Positions 32,322 to 44,087 of a stretch of 64,000 bases of DNA are shown piece after piece (positions within the stretch are counted from its first letter, which is position 1; every line of letters starts with the position of its first letter). This DNA is from Crossaster papposus. Lineage: Eukaryota > Echinodermata > Asteroidea > Velatida > Solasteridae. The position numbers and the translations under genes were made by a program. Location: contig JBAIAA010000414.1 of NCBI GenBank assembly GCA_037893245.1, forward strand, positions 1,960,001 through 2,024,000, given 5' to 3'. Under the pieces are notes generated by a model. The model saw only the letters and a program-made list of their open reading frames with translations, did not search any database and had not been told where the DNA came from.

Positions 32322-32560
32322 CTATAGACGATGTACCCTCTGACGTCACATGTTTACATCTGTATTCAAATGTGCATGGCAATTTTGCACACATATCGTG
32401 TTTTGCCTAAAATTTGGTTGAGGAGTGACGCCACAGGTCAGACCATGCGCCTTTGAATTCACCTCTGATGTCGCCTCTTAACCAAATTAAACCAAAATGT
32501 GTGCGCATATTGACTGGCACATTTGAATATAGATGTAAACAGAGGGCACATTGTCTATAG
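32322..32560. mobile_element. 239-bp foldback element
   Basis: Left arm CTATAGACGATGTACCCTC to GTATTCAAATGTGC pairs with right arm GCACATTTGAATATAGATG to CATTGTCTATAG, giving arms of about 55 bp. No coding frame. Confidence 0.75.
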
Positions 32561-32599
32561 TATATAGGACTAGGAGGTAGCTTGTTGTCATAGAGCTAT

Positions 32600-34197
32600 A
32601 TTAAAGAAACTAGAGAGCGCACTCACTATACTGTGCGCGCTACACGGACGTGCCGCCTTGTAACTCGTCGGCCATGTTGTTAGTGGTCAACATAATAGTA
32701 AAATACTCAGATGTATCATGCACTTCAACGGCGCGGCAGCTATAATTCAGTACACTTTATTGGCCGTTTAATGTCGGTCTCAAGTGACATTGCTTGTTGT
32801 ACTTAGACAGACAGTTTCATCGGTAAATCGTATCCCTATTTTCTCCCGAATCAATGGCGGATCCTGGATCAGTGGCTGATAAGATCATGAAATGGCAGAC
32901 GCAGAGAGCAAAGGCGTGAAGCAGTGGACTGCAGTTGTGTTACACAATAACATGACAAGCCGGATTTGCATGTTGCTTGGTTTAACCACCATGGTTTCAC
33001 TCACAATCGAAGTTGTTTTTAATAAAATATAAACAGGTGACATTGTCGGGGTGATCGTGGTGGTTAGCAACCTTAACTACTGGCACGTACATTAACCCAA
33101 AACGTATTTACTTGCGAAAAGAGACGTTTCTGGTCTTGTTGACGTTGCTCGATTTGTACAGTCAAAGCACGCACAAGTCTTAGGCAAAATCTCACCCCAG
33201 GATCTCTTTGCTGCGCGGAGTACTCTTGGTTCCAAGACCTTCGTGTTTGTTTATTCCGCGATCACTGACACAAACCACCGATGTTATAGAGGGCGCTATC
33301 TCCAGATGAACTGCTATCACCCGTGAACTGGACTCACTCGAAGGTCTTGGATGAGTTGGCTCATTTGGGGCGCGGTCAGACTATTCATATCACGTGATAC
33401 TGATGGACGGTTGGGCAAATACGTGCTGATCTGAGGGTTATTGTGTTTACGCAAACCTTGGTGTTTAAATTTGTGATGAGTGAAACCACCTTGCTCTGTG
33501 GTTAAAACCTCATAAACAAATGATAATTTCCCCTTTGATTTCAGGGAAACGTAGTTTTTGCAGGTAATTAACTGTTTGCAAAAATGGCGCACGACCTCAC
33601 TAGATGAAGCTACGTTCGATACACTGGAATAAAAAACCGTCCCCGCGCCGTTACTAACTCGATCCTGAAGCGATGCTGCAGCGGGACTAGACTAGACCGG
33701 CCGCACCAATTGGCTGTAGCTTGCACTGCCCCGGAAGATCGGCCACACAATGCCATAAAAAGTCTGCACATTTCGCGCAATGCATACACCCACATACAGT
33801 CACCATCACATACAGTCTTGTGTATACATATAGTCTAGTCACATCCTTGGTATTTGTGTATCCATAATGAATAATTCATGATGAGGCTCAAACTCGGTCG
33901 CTGATTGGATCCCTCGGAAAAGCGAGGGAGAATCGTCGAAAACTAAGGTTAAAGATTAATAATTGCTTGCCAACTAACGCAAGACACTTGTGAGAATCCA
34001 AAATCATGTACGTTTGTCAAACGCCGGCTCCAGTGCGAACGTGGATCTAGCTGCATTTTATAAACTACGCATGCGTGAGACCAGGACGCACACAAAGCCG
34101 GGATCTGAAAAAGAGACACGACGTTAACGAATCTGCGCGCGCCCGGCCGGGCGCCGAAATAACACAAGGGTCTTGGGCAAGACTACGCGCGGAGATG
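32600..34197. other. Non-coding, mixed sequence
   Basis: One short inverted pair, CCAAGACCTTCG (about 33225) and CGAAGGTCTTGG (about 33341), bounds roughly 130 bp. No gene, tRNA or tandem repeat is recognised; base composition is somewhat more GC-rich than the neighbourhood. Confidence 0.4.
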
Positions 34198-34203
34198 CGT
34201 AGG

Positions 34204-34532
34204 CCACTGACCTCTACACCTGGACGGACCATTGTCCATATTCTGATGTGCTAACGCTTGAAGTCGGCGCGAAATGGAAGTGCAACATGGCGGACACAAG
34301 ACGTCACTTCTGTGAGCCAATGAAATGTCCAGGTGTAGAGGTCAGTGGATTTACTCTATACATTTGTTTATTTATAAACATTACGTCATACATACCGTAC
34401 CCACTGAACCTTACACCTGGACATGTCATTGGCTCACAGAGTGATGTCGTGGGTCCGCCATGTTGCACTTCCAGTTCGCGCCGACTTCAAGTGTGAAACA
34501 ATGATGATCTGTCCATGTGTAGAGGTCAGTGG
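34204..34532. mobile_element. Two head-to-head MITE copies as one 329-bp insertion
   Basis: CCACTGACCTCTACACC at the left and its complement GTGTAGAGGTCAGTGG at the right, with the same pair again in the middle (about 34336-34357 and 34404-34423). The two halves are mirror images (GAAGTCGGCGCGAAATGG versus CCAGTTCGCGCCGACTTC). The whole is flanked by CGTAGG at 34198-34203 and 34533-34538. Confidence 0.8.
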
Positions 34533-34959
34533 CGTAGGCTATGTCAACTACGTACTTTTTGCCAATTTGCAAAATGGCGTCCATGCATCCTTGTCGGAAC
34601 GGGGTCACGTGATAAGTGCGCCCTCTTTAGTCGTGGTTATTGTGCTTGCGGAATGTTGTGATTTCTTGGAAATTATTTTCAATTTTGTAGGGGGTGGGGT
34701 GGGAAACTAAGGGAGGAGTCCGTCGGTCCTATATCTTGCTGGGTATAGTCTATTACATTATTAAAGGGGTGTTTCTTGGCGCGTGACCCCCGTTGAAGAT
34801 GTATGTGAGTCATATATCATTTTATGAGAGTTCATCATTGAGATGTATTGACGTTGATGCCCTTCCTGAGGACAAGGTTGCAGGTGAGAGGGTAGCCATC
34901 CATACGCGTTTAAGCCCAGATTGCCTCACAGCTACAAATCACATCGATAGAATCACATT

Positions 34960-35180
34960 TTAGCACACTCAACACTAATTCAAATTAATGAAGAAAACAA
35001 ATCTATCACGGATTGGTTCTCGTCACTCAGTTTAATCAACGTCATCGGTCATTGGAACTACTTTTTGTATTGCAATATACAAGCAAAAGTACAATGTGCA
35101 TATTTGTTATCCAGCCAGAAATGTAGCTCTTCCCATATCAAAATGACACGCTCTAAATAATGTGTGAATACCATTGATAC
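34960..35180. repeat. Fragment of the fibrinogen-unit left arm
   Basis: GATTGGTTCTCGTCACTCAG, AATCAACGTCAT and GCAATATACAAGCAAAAG match 10915-11020 and 48735-48845 with more divergence than those two show to each other. No fibrinogen coding sequence is nearby. Confidence 0.75.
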
Positions 35181-35399
35181 TTGCTTTTCCCAAACAACAT
35201 CCTAATGGGGTGTACTCTTACGCTATGAGATTTCGGACTTTACATTTCTTAAATAAAAACACCTCAAGAGCCACAAATTATAAGAACAAAATATAATTGT
35301 ATTATATACCTATACGCAGGTATTATTTGAGGTATTATTTATGGCGCTCAACAATCCATTCATTGGGATGTGGTTTGGTAAATAATAATTCTTCCCCTG

Positions 35400-35560
35400 C
35401 CAAGTTAGACAGAAAACAACATGTGCCATGATTTGTTGCGACAATAAAATCAATGAATAACGGGTGACAGTTTCAACTCGTTGCTAAAACGAAAAATTCA
35501 TACCCAAAGACTGTTTTTCGTGTTCTTGCTGTAAATTCGGCAATTGTAAATAATGATATT
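35400..35560. repeat. Copy of the segment at 39890-40060
   Basis: Shared words include GACAATAAAATCAATGAATAA and GTTTCAACTCG with CTAAAACGA. The function is unknown; both copies lie in otherwise unannotated DNA. Confidence 0.75.
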
Positions 35561-35699
35561 TACAATTTTTGTATTGTTTTATTTAATATGTTAATTCAAA
35601 ATTGTCTTGATTCTCTAAATGTTTGTAATATTGTTCAGGCAATAGTAACAAACGTTTTATTGTCAAAACACTCATCCACAATTTGACTGGCATCTTGTC

Positions 35700-36955
35700 T
35701 GCACAGTTTGCACACTCAACAATAATTATGTCTAACCACACTGCAGACAAAAGTACAATTTGCAATTAATTCAAAAATCTCTAACTGACACAGTCTTACA
35801 AAGATATAAATTTTACACAATAATATGCAAAGACAATAAAGTCATTGATAAAACATCCTTCACATTGGTGTGAACTCCACAGTGAAAAATACAGTTAGCT
35901 GAATTCGATATCAGAATTCGTACAACAGTTAATTCTCATCAAACAATATGAATGACAAGTTTTCAGTTGAAAAATACAAAATACAACTGTATACAATGAA
36001 ATGAGCCAATACGGTGCAGATAAATCTCTTTCATTAAGAGCAAAAAACAATTATACAGGGTCAACTTGAGCTGACAATAGCAGTACATAGCCAAATACAA
36101 ATCATTCTTGGCATAGACAAACACCCCGAATGTGAGGTATTTGTACTGTGATTCTGTTAACAGTTACCACTATTGTGTAGTCAATTACAATCCCTGAATA
36201 CAAGGAACAGTTCCATACTTTTTCCTTGGCATCGCCATCTGGCAAACCAATTAAAAAATACTTTAAAGTACTCAAGCTATAAACTACATGGAGACTATCA
36301 TTCAAAACACTCACAGGAGGAGAAACAAGAACTCTTCGACATTACAAAGATAGCAGCTTCAATTAAAACTGGCTCAATAACAAGTAGCTCAGCCTCTTCA
36401 AAAATTGTATCTACCACTTCAACTGTATGACAACACGTAATAAGGTCAGGTGACTGTAATTCAGTATCTTTACTAGGCTTTTCAAAGAATTTCAAAATGC
36501 AGTGATTCTATCATTCAATGCAGCTTCAATGCTATTTACCACATTTCTACCAACAGGACATGCATCTTCATCATATTCACGTAACATATATGTGAATGCA
36601 CAAACTATGGTCTCAGCTAAAGCACTATTTGACTTAGAAATAAAGTCTGGCACATACATGGCTGGGATACACGTCTGGCAATGTACACACAAAACATGAC
36701 TTGTTAAAATACAGTATCAGGCATAAATCACTGACCTAAAATCCATCTAGTCTGCACACAGTCAACAATAGTTATGTCTAGCCACACTTTAGACAAAAGT
36801 ACAATTGCAATTACAAAATCTCTAACTAACACAGTCTTACAAAGATTAAAATGTCACACAATAATATGCCAAGACACTGAGGTCATTAATAAAACACCCT
36901 TCACACTGGTGTGAGCTACAGTGCAAAATACAGTTAGCTGAGTTACATTAACGTG
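35700..36955 (-). other. Direct repeats flanking an unrecognised coding-like segment
   Basis: About 200 bp at 35700-35905 (GACAAAAGTACAATTTGCAA, ACACAGTCTTACAAAGAT, AATACAGTTAGCTGA) recur at 36755-36955. Between them, two minus-strand open stretches (36692-36492 and 36495-36298) meet at a frame change. The first reads CVHCQTCIPAMYVPDF and TYMLREYDEDACPVG; the second is acidic and Cys-rich. No family is recognised. The repeats could be short LTRs, or one side of a 1.05-kb tandem duplication. Confidence 0.45.
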
Positions 36956-37199
36956 GGTGTAACAATAATATTTGGCTCAAAAACACTCAATCCAACTTAG
37001 GCACAGGCCTAAACAACTGACTCTATAATATAATATGATAACAATTTGATAATAACCATCACTGAACAGAATCATATGAAGCACAACTGCCTAAAGTCTT
37101 AACAGATCTACAAGCTTAGATACAAAATAGTCAAACATCATTAAACACAATTATATGAATAGGATTATACGACAATTACGCAGCACACAATGTAACCTA

Positions 37200-38375
37200 A
37201 TGTGTCGATGAAGTCCTCTCAATGCTGGGTATAAACACGAACCACATCAATATTTCGCGACAAAAAATGCGCGGAAGCGAACGCGTACATGTAGTTGTCA
37301 TGTAGGATAAAATCTAAAGTCCGGCACAAAACATATCCGGATAAAAGTACGTCGTCACTTATTAAATTAAATGCACAGTGTTATTAAGGCGTAGTACATC
37401 AAATATGCCACAGCAATACAACAAGAAGGTTATATGTCAACACATGGATAGCTGCACTTTATGTACGTTATACGCTATAAAATATAGGTTTTCCCGATCA
37501 ATGTCGGCAAATGAGCAGCCAATTTAATTGTTCGTGCGTTCGAAATAAAGCGATTTTGCCTCTCCAGATTTTGCCGTGTTTTAAATTCAAATTAGGGCAT
37601 TCATTTTAGTTTTGAGACATTCAAATTTCTTAAGCAATTTGTTCAATTTAGCATATCGTCGATCCTTATGTGACGCACAGAAGAGGCAGATCGTAAATTT
37701 CGTAAAGAGGCAATCAATTTCGCTAATAGATTGCACAAAATGACGGAAATACCCGCCCAATAATGAATTTGAATGACCGAACACACGCATTGAAAACGGT
37801 CCTGCGAATTTAAATGCTGTTTTGTTGAATTTTGAAAAATTAATGGTTATTTTGACACAACAGTACATTTGCCTAGTTATTCGATTTCGCGCAAAATAGT
37901 ATTGTGGTTAAATTGGCAGCTCATTTGTCGAAATTTACCGGAAAACCTATAGGCCTAGTTCAATCTGACAATATAATAATGAAATACAGGGTCGCAAAAA
38001 TGACAGAATAATTATCTCACAACAATATAGAACAAATTACAACGTTAATCACTATTCATTTTACAAGGTTACCCTCCCACGTGGACGTGGTTTACATTAT
38101 TAGGAGCATGGCCGGAGCCATACTCTCTAGAAAAACGAGATAATTTATTTGTTTATCAGTTTATGTTGACCCTCTCTGCTCGAAGCCCACAGGAGAAAAC
38201 TCGCGACAAGTGTTATGAACCCATGCAAATCACTTGCAAAACTTTTAGGCAGTGTAGTCGATCGAAGGTTCCAACCTGAAAATGTTCGCCTTTTGCAGAC
38301 CACATAAGAAACCTCATTATGCATCAGTACTGTGTGTAATTTATGTGACGCACACAATGTGTGTATACATTGACA
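37200..38375. other. Non-coding, enriched in CATTCAAATT-type words
   Basis: CATTCAAATT, GAATTTGAATG, ATTCGATTTCG and close variants recur about every 20-60 bp from 37560 to 37990, on both strands. The same vocabulary appears at 40130-40200, 40840-40970, 45410-45620, 53810-54030, 54775-55020 and 57700-57780. A 93-codon minus-strand frame at 37587-37868 is made largely of these words and is not called a gene. Confidence 0.5.
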
Positions 38376-38379
38376 TTAA

Positions 38380-38515
38380 AGGTAGTATACACCATTGCTC
38401 AGTGTTCGCATTATCAGAAATGGGTGGATTTGGTGAGTTGTGCTTTTTAGTCAATATCGTTTAACTTATCTGTCCGACGTTTTACAATCATGAAATATAT
38501 GAACCACCAGTTTGG
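38380..38515. mobile_element. Partial family A element
   Basis: Starts after TTAA with AGGTAGTATACACCATTG and matches the end of the 12343-12780 element (read in reverse) as far as TTTTACAATCATG. The other terminus is missing. Confidence 0.65.
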
Positions 38516-39451
38516 TTACCTCATCAGAAAAAACCATATTCAATGTACTGAGACAAATTCGTGTCTTACTTACAACGTTGCCATGCCTCCTCACGTAATA
38601 TGAAGAACGCTTATTTAAACCTAAACTTCCACCCTTTATATATACTAGACTCATCTACTTAAGTATTTTTTTTGGTCATCAAAATGTCTCTATAAAAATA
38701 CTATCATCCTACTACATTTTCTTCCACAGCCAAACACAAAGAAGACGGACACTTTGCTCTTTAAACTTTACCATTGCCCAACTAACTGTGTGATATTTTC
38801 TGTATTTACCCGCTTCCCTAGATGTTTATTTCACTTCCGTGTGACCCTCAAAATCTCTGTCTAAAACCCTCTCCAAAAGACTGTTTTCGTTGCGTGATCA
38901 CCTCTTTGACCAAGTCTCAATTTCTCTTGCTTAGATTAGTGGAATATTAACATGTACGTGTACAGTCGGCTCTCGTTTGTATACTCAGCCGGATCTGGAC
39001 AAAATAAATGCACAGTCTGTTTTGTTAATATGTGTATTTCTGTTTTAATGAAAACAAATGAAGTAAATGAAAATGTAAATGGATGCCGTAAAAAAGGGGA
39101 AAAGGCGTTTGTTTTATATTTATGCTATTTTTCGCGTTTGCTGTCCGGATTGCGATAATGCCCAGCTATGTAGAATGGTGCTTCAAAGGGCTCGTGTTAT
39201 TTTAAACATAAACAAGTCGGAATACGATGCACCAAGATAAATGTTCCCAATGCCGCACAAAAAACGTATCACGTCGGTCGGGCTCCAAATTTCCCTTTTG
39301 TTTCTTGGAAATAGCAGGTCATGTGCCAATGCAAATTCACAGACGGCCTTATAATGTAAGTACTTTCTACCAAACAGGTAATTTCAGCTGCCCAAAAAAA
39401 TGACACCGATGAAAAATTTAAAATAGAATGTCGCGTAAACGTTAATGTTAA

Positions 39452-39790
39452 ATGTAGTATACACCATTGGTAATTGCTTGAATTATCATGAATGGGTGGA
39501 TTTGGGGGGTTCAATTTTATAGTAAATATCGTATAATTGACCTGTTTGAAGTTTTACAATCATGGATGCCCAGGAATGCAAGACAAACGGCGTTCGTTTT
39601 CAACCGGCGTCGGGCAGTGGTTCTTATGTTAATTGTTCTTTATTTCACGATCGCCGTAACAATTATATAATATCTAGCGCAATCATTTTGCTGGATGCCT
39701 ACCTTAATTTTTTACTTTCAAATAGGTAAGATATTTCTTAATAATTCGGTACTGAAAAGATTTGATATCTGTAAATGGTGTATCCTACCT
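39452..39790. mobile_element. Family A element, shorter copy
   Basis: Preceded by TTAA. Left end ATGTAGTATACACCATTGG, right end TGGTGTATCCTACCT; in reverse orientation relative to 12343-12780. It keeps the GGGTGGATTTGG and TTTTACAATCATGGATG blocks and one half of the internal hairpin (CACGATCGCC). Confidence 0.75.
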
Positions 39791-39799
39791 TTAGGTTAC

Positions 39800-41130
39800 T
39801 CGTTCGGTCAATACCGTCACCAAAACTTTAGTTCGGCCACTGGTTTTAGGCTTTATTTTGGAAACAATAATTCGTCCCCCGCCAAATTAGAAGGAAAACA
39901 ACCTGTGCCAGGGTTTGTTGCGACAATAAAATCAATGAATAACGGCTGACAGTTTCAACTCGCTGCTAAAACGACGAATTAATAGTCGAATACGGTTTTT
40001 CGTGTTTTTGGAGTAAATTCGGAAATTATAATTTTGATATCGACTACTTTAATATGTAAAATTAAAATTGTATATAGGTTTTCCTGGCTATTTTAAAACA
40101 TTTTTTTTCATCTTCGAATTTACCCACTCTCGAATTCAATTTCGTTCAAAGAAAAATTTCACACGCTTTTACCAAACCAATTAAGTAATTTACCATTCAA
40201 TTTCAACGTTTGTTCGCCCCTTCTAAACACCAGGTCGAGAATGTTCGTCATTACAGACCAGATTCGTCTATAGCAGCAGCTTAGACCAATTTCATCTGTA
40301 ATGACAAATATTCTCAATCCAATGTTTAAACAGAGTGACCTTACTTTGACATTGAATGATAAATGACTAAACTGGTTCGGAAAAAGCTTTGTCTGGACGG
40401 AATTGAACGTGAGAGTTCGTTAATTTGAATACAAAAATGTTTTAAAATAGCATAAAACATGGTTTTTTTTGGCCAATTTTAAACCTGTCTTTAACATTGA
40501 AACACCTTTATCAATACTTATAATTATTATGTTATTCTTTTTAAACGCGTTCAAACACGAACAAGGTATTGATCGAAAATATCTAGCGATTTATCATTCA
40601 TTCTTTTAATTACACGCGCAATGTTTAGCTTCTGAAAAAATGTTTGCGTTTGCAGAACACAGTGTTGATGGTACTGTCGGACACAATGTTTATTCTACAA
40701 TGCAACGTATTAAAGGTGTAAGATGGTAATCTTGATTGTACAATAAATTACAAGTGCCAACTATTATTATAACTAAAACAAATAATTATTCGAAATAAAT
40801 ATAGGTTTTCCCGGCCAAATTCATCACAAATTAATTCAATTGCATTAACACGCATTCAAATTCACGCATTTCCCCCTAATTCAATTAAACTAGGGTTTCT
40901 TTGTAGCTACTATTGCATTCAATTTCGTGTTTGCCTACATGATTTCGTTTTTTTCATTCAGGTTAGTTTTAGTCATTCTATTTCATGTATAGGCATTCAA
41001 GACTACATTCATACTTGGAAGCAATTAAAATGTGGAACAAACATATCTTGGTTCTTTGCTGCAGCCAAAAGCAGCTCTTTATTTGACCAAAAACTTCTTC
41101 AAACAAATTCAAACATATATATATATGATG
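39800..41130. other. Non-coding, one hairpin and one duplicated segment
   Basis: 39890-40060 is a copy of 35400-35560. A hairpin-like pair around 40229-40315 (GAGAATGTTCGTCATTACAGA and its approximate complement TCTGTAATGACAAATATTCTC) encloses a short spacer. An AT dinucleotide run is at about 41115-41127. Confidence 0.45.
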
Positions 41131-41132
41131 AA

Positions 41133-41637
41133 GGTTCATCTCAGTGACCCCACCATGGTATAGCTGCGGGCGGCTCACCAGCGTGATGCCCGACTTTTAC
41201 TTGGACCGACAGGGTCTCTTTTTTGGGTTCATCTCAGTGACCCCACTATGGTATACATGCGGGCTACTCACCAGCGTGATGCCCGACTTTTAAATGGACC
41301 GACAGGGTCTCCTTTTTGGGTTCATCTCAGTGACCCCACTTGGACCGACAGGGTCTCTTTTTTGGGTTCATCTCAGTGACCCCACTTGGACCGACAGGGT
41401 CTCTTTTTTGGGTTCATCTCAGTGACCCCACTTGGACCGACAGGGTCTCTTTTTGGGTTCATCTCAGTGACCCCACTTGGACCGACAGGGTCTCTTTTTT
41501 GGGTTCATCTCAGTGACCCCACTTGGACCGACAGGGTCTCTTTTTGGGTTCATCTCAGTGACCCCACTTGGACCGACAGGGTCTCTTTTTTGGGTTCATC
41601 TCAGTGACCCCACTTGGACCGACAGGGTCTCTTTTTA
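41133..41637 (+). repeat. Satellite with two long (94-bp) and seven short (46-bp) monomers
   Basis: The word GTTCATCTCAGTGACCCCAC starts at 41133, 41227, 41320, 41366, 41412, 41457, 41503, 41548 and 41594. The first two units carry about 48 extra bases (ATGGTATA.. to ..GATGCCCGACTTTTA) between CCCCAC and TGGACCGACAGGG. The other seven lack it, so short units look like deletion derivatives of the long form. One inverted monomer piece is at 10413-10446. Confidence 0.95.
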
Positions 41638-41939
41638 AATGTAACTGTTATGATTTAACTTCAATGTGATCTTAACACAGATGTGCTGTTCAATCGTCGT
41701 ACGGCTGGATCGAACAATATAATCTCTCGGGGAACAGCAGGAGAGATTGCAAGTCTGTGTAATTTAATATACATACTACCTTTGACTACAACAGTTTTAC
41801 ACAAAAAAACGACTGGCTGTCTGAATCCCGCAATTTAGGCCAAACGCATAGCGTCCCAAGGGAAAGACAGCCCCAAAAACATCACACAATACTCTATATT
41901 TAGTAGATGTGCGATTTCGCTATAGTTCGGAACATAATT

Positions 41940-42180
41940 ATGTACATTATAAAAAGGCCGAAATGGCTTGGCACAGGTTATCACGGAACTTGCCCACATG
42001 TGACAAATGTATAGCATCAAACCGATACAACGCGGCCTCAGTCCACTTAAACTGTGGATGGTGTAAATTACTAACCCCCAGCCAACTACCTTGAGGCCGC
42101 GCCCATCGATTGAGCGTGCGCCGCTTCTTTGCGACCGAGCCCCCAATATAATAGTACAGACGAAAATCTGACCATATCAA
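41940..42180 (-). pseudogene. Ngaro SGNH-hydrolase C-terminal remnant
   Basis: A short frame with MIWSDFRLYYY, an Arg/Asn-rich helix (KKRRTLNRWARP), NLHHPQF and RFDAIHLSHVGKFRDNL. The D-x-x-H of DAIHL corresponds to the block V Asp/His pair of SGNH hydrolases encoded by many Ngaro-type elements. The N-terminal serine block is not visible. Confidence 0.65.
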
Positions 42181-42468
42181 TGTGGTATGCGGGAATTGCT
42201 CGGCTCATGTGCGCATTGATAGGACTAGTCGTTGGCTGAAAGAAAATTCGTCGACCTTCACCAGGTCGTGAGTTCCCAGATGAATAACTGTTAACGGCTG
42301 TGGTAAATCACTATAGGTGGGCGCCGCTTAGACCACGCCACATCACTTTCATTGGAAGATTTAAAGGACCTTCGGCCCCAAGCACAATGGAATCCCCCAC
42401 TATCTATACTAGACCTATTAGGTAAATGACAGCAAATAACTGGGACTAAGATAAACGTTCAACTGGGA

Positions 42469-43139
42469 TTAATCCAGTGTTCTAGACGCCTGGCCAGGGA
42501 GAAATGGGCAGAGGACGGATGTATTGACCGCGTCCGAGCGCCAGAGACTCATAGCACGAATGCTTGTTTGAGGGACCCCCATTTGATATGCCGCCGAGGC
42601 CGCCCCTATGCGCAAGGAATGACCTTTAATGTGGTCAGCCGGTATATTATTAAATGCCAGTGCTTTCTTCAATACCCCGTTAAACTGATAGCGAGTAAGG
42701 GGGGTACAGTTAAAATGACAACAATATGAACCTGCATGGTTGGGGCGTACCCGGACCCGAGCATATGTGAGCAGTGCTGACACGGGGCAGAGGAAAACAT
42801 TATCGGACGGCTTTAGACATACGGTTTGCGGTTCACCATGTTGATTTTTTTTTTCATTTGCTTGAATGAAATGGTAACATGACATTTGGGTATCGCGGTA
42901 AGAAAATTCTACATCCGAATCGGTAATCACTGAAGGTTGAGTGTGAAACCGAGAATTGTCCGTGAACTCCCCGATACGCATAAAAGCAAAAATGCACTTG
43001 ATCGCTGGAAGGTGAGGTAAGGGGGTGGGAGTACCCCCGGCACATGCACGGCTTTAAACACAATATTATATCTAAGACATTCAAGTACAAGTAGGCGCAC
43101 CAGACGAACGTCGTTTTTCTTGCGTTTCTCAGCAACCAT
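42469..43139 (-). pseudogene. Ngaro RNase H end and tyrosine recombinase remnant
   Basis: Frame 43139-42927 contains DVRLVRLLVLECLRYNIVF and AVHVPGV, the end of the RNase H region. Frame 42981-42469 (170 codons) contains the recombinase: VSALLTYARVRV, then GHSLRIGAASAAYQMGV with the catalytic His-x-x-Arg, and ALSLWRSDA-like MSLWRSDA. The final catalytic tyrosine segment is not clearly preserved. In the intact family this enzyme integrates the circular DNA copy without target duplication. Confidence 0.78.
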
Positions 43140-43249
43140 GATTGTAAAACTTCGGACAGGGCAGTTAAACGATATTTAATATGAAATACAACCCCCCAAA
43201 TCCACCCATTCCTGATAATTCAAAAAATTACCAATGGTGTATACTACCT
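43105..43249. mobile_element. Family A fragment inside Ngaro copy B
   Basis: ACCAATGGTGTATACTACCT at the right end and GATTGTAAAACTTCGGACAG inside match the right end of 12343-12780. It replaces the stretch between reverse transcriptase and the RNase H end, so the coding region between them is lost. Confidence 0.75.
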
Positions 43250-43736
43250 GTAATGTCGGCTTTCGCTAACCAAGCCGATTCCCCTACGGTCATAACCAAA
43301 TCCACAGCCTCGTCAAACGAGGCATAGTGAACTACACAATGTTCCCTGTCAATAAATTCATTGTTTGAGTTACCGGCAGGGTAAGACAGGTGATGAATGA
43401 GTCGAAAGGTATTAGGCATACTCTTGGGGACTAGAGCCTATGGGGGAACATTGTAGATTAGAAAAGGGGGCGGTTTTGATAGGGGCCTGCAATCCTGCCG
43501 AAACTGATTTCCTTGGCAAGTTTTTCTTTGACCACAATTGGGCGTTCTGACGCCGTAGCTAAACAATTTGAATCACGGGGCATACGGGGACCTTCATAAC
43601 CCAACGAAAAATCATATTTAACGCCATTACTTAATATGCGACAATCATCTACAGTTGGGTATTTTGTCAGCCAGTTATCTAACACTGTTTGGTTAATGGG
43701 CGTGGGGGTAACAAACGTTGTGTTTGGTTTGCTCAA
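43250..43736 (-). pseudogene. Ngaro reverse transcriptase N-terminal half, copy B
   Basis: Blocks LGYEGPRMPRDSNC, KLAKEISFGRIAGPY, then FRLIHHLSYPAGNSNN and AWLAKADI (first catalytic Asp) are characteristic of DIRS-group RT. The frame continues as ITGSIHHW, which is family A terminus sequence rather than enzyme. The region corresponds to the part missing from copy A, so the two copies are complementary remnants. Confidence 0.82.
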
Positions 43737-44087
43737 ATCGAGTCATGGACGAGGGTTGACGGGTGCAGTATGGGCAGCGTTAGAATTACCCGCAGAATTG
43801 GTATGCGGTGTACTAAAATTCCCCCCTTTTACTGCATTAATTAAAGCAATGGCCGGTCACGCGGTCGGTTTTGGACGCCGGGGCCCACCCTTGTGTGTTA
43901 CCTAACCGATTGCCCGATTGGTTAGTGGTTACCGGGACCGCAGCAACCGTCACCCACTGAGTTCCATATCAATTTCCCCCCATGAACGGGAGGGGTCAAT
44001 CTCCATCTTTAACCGAAACTGCTCGTCATATGTTCGCCACCCGTAACCGGGAAACTGTGCTGACGCCATACGAAAAATTTCACGGTA

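Noticed and set aside
41133-41637. CRISPR-like array
   Set aside because: Units are head-to-tail with no unique spacers, in an animal genome, with no cas genes. It is a satellite.
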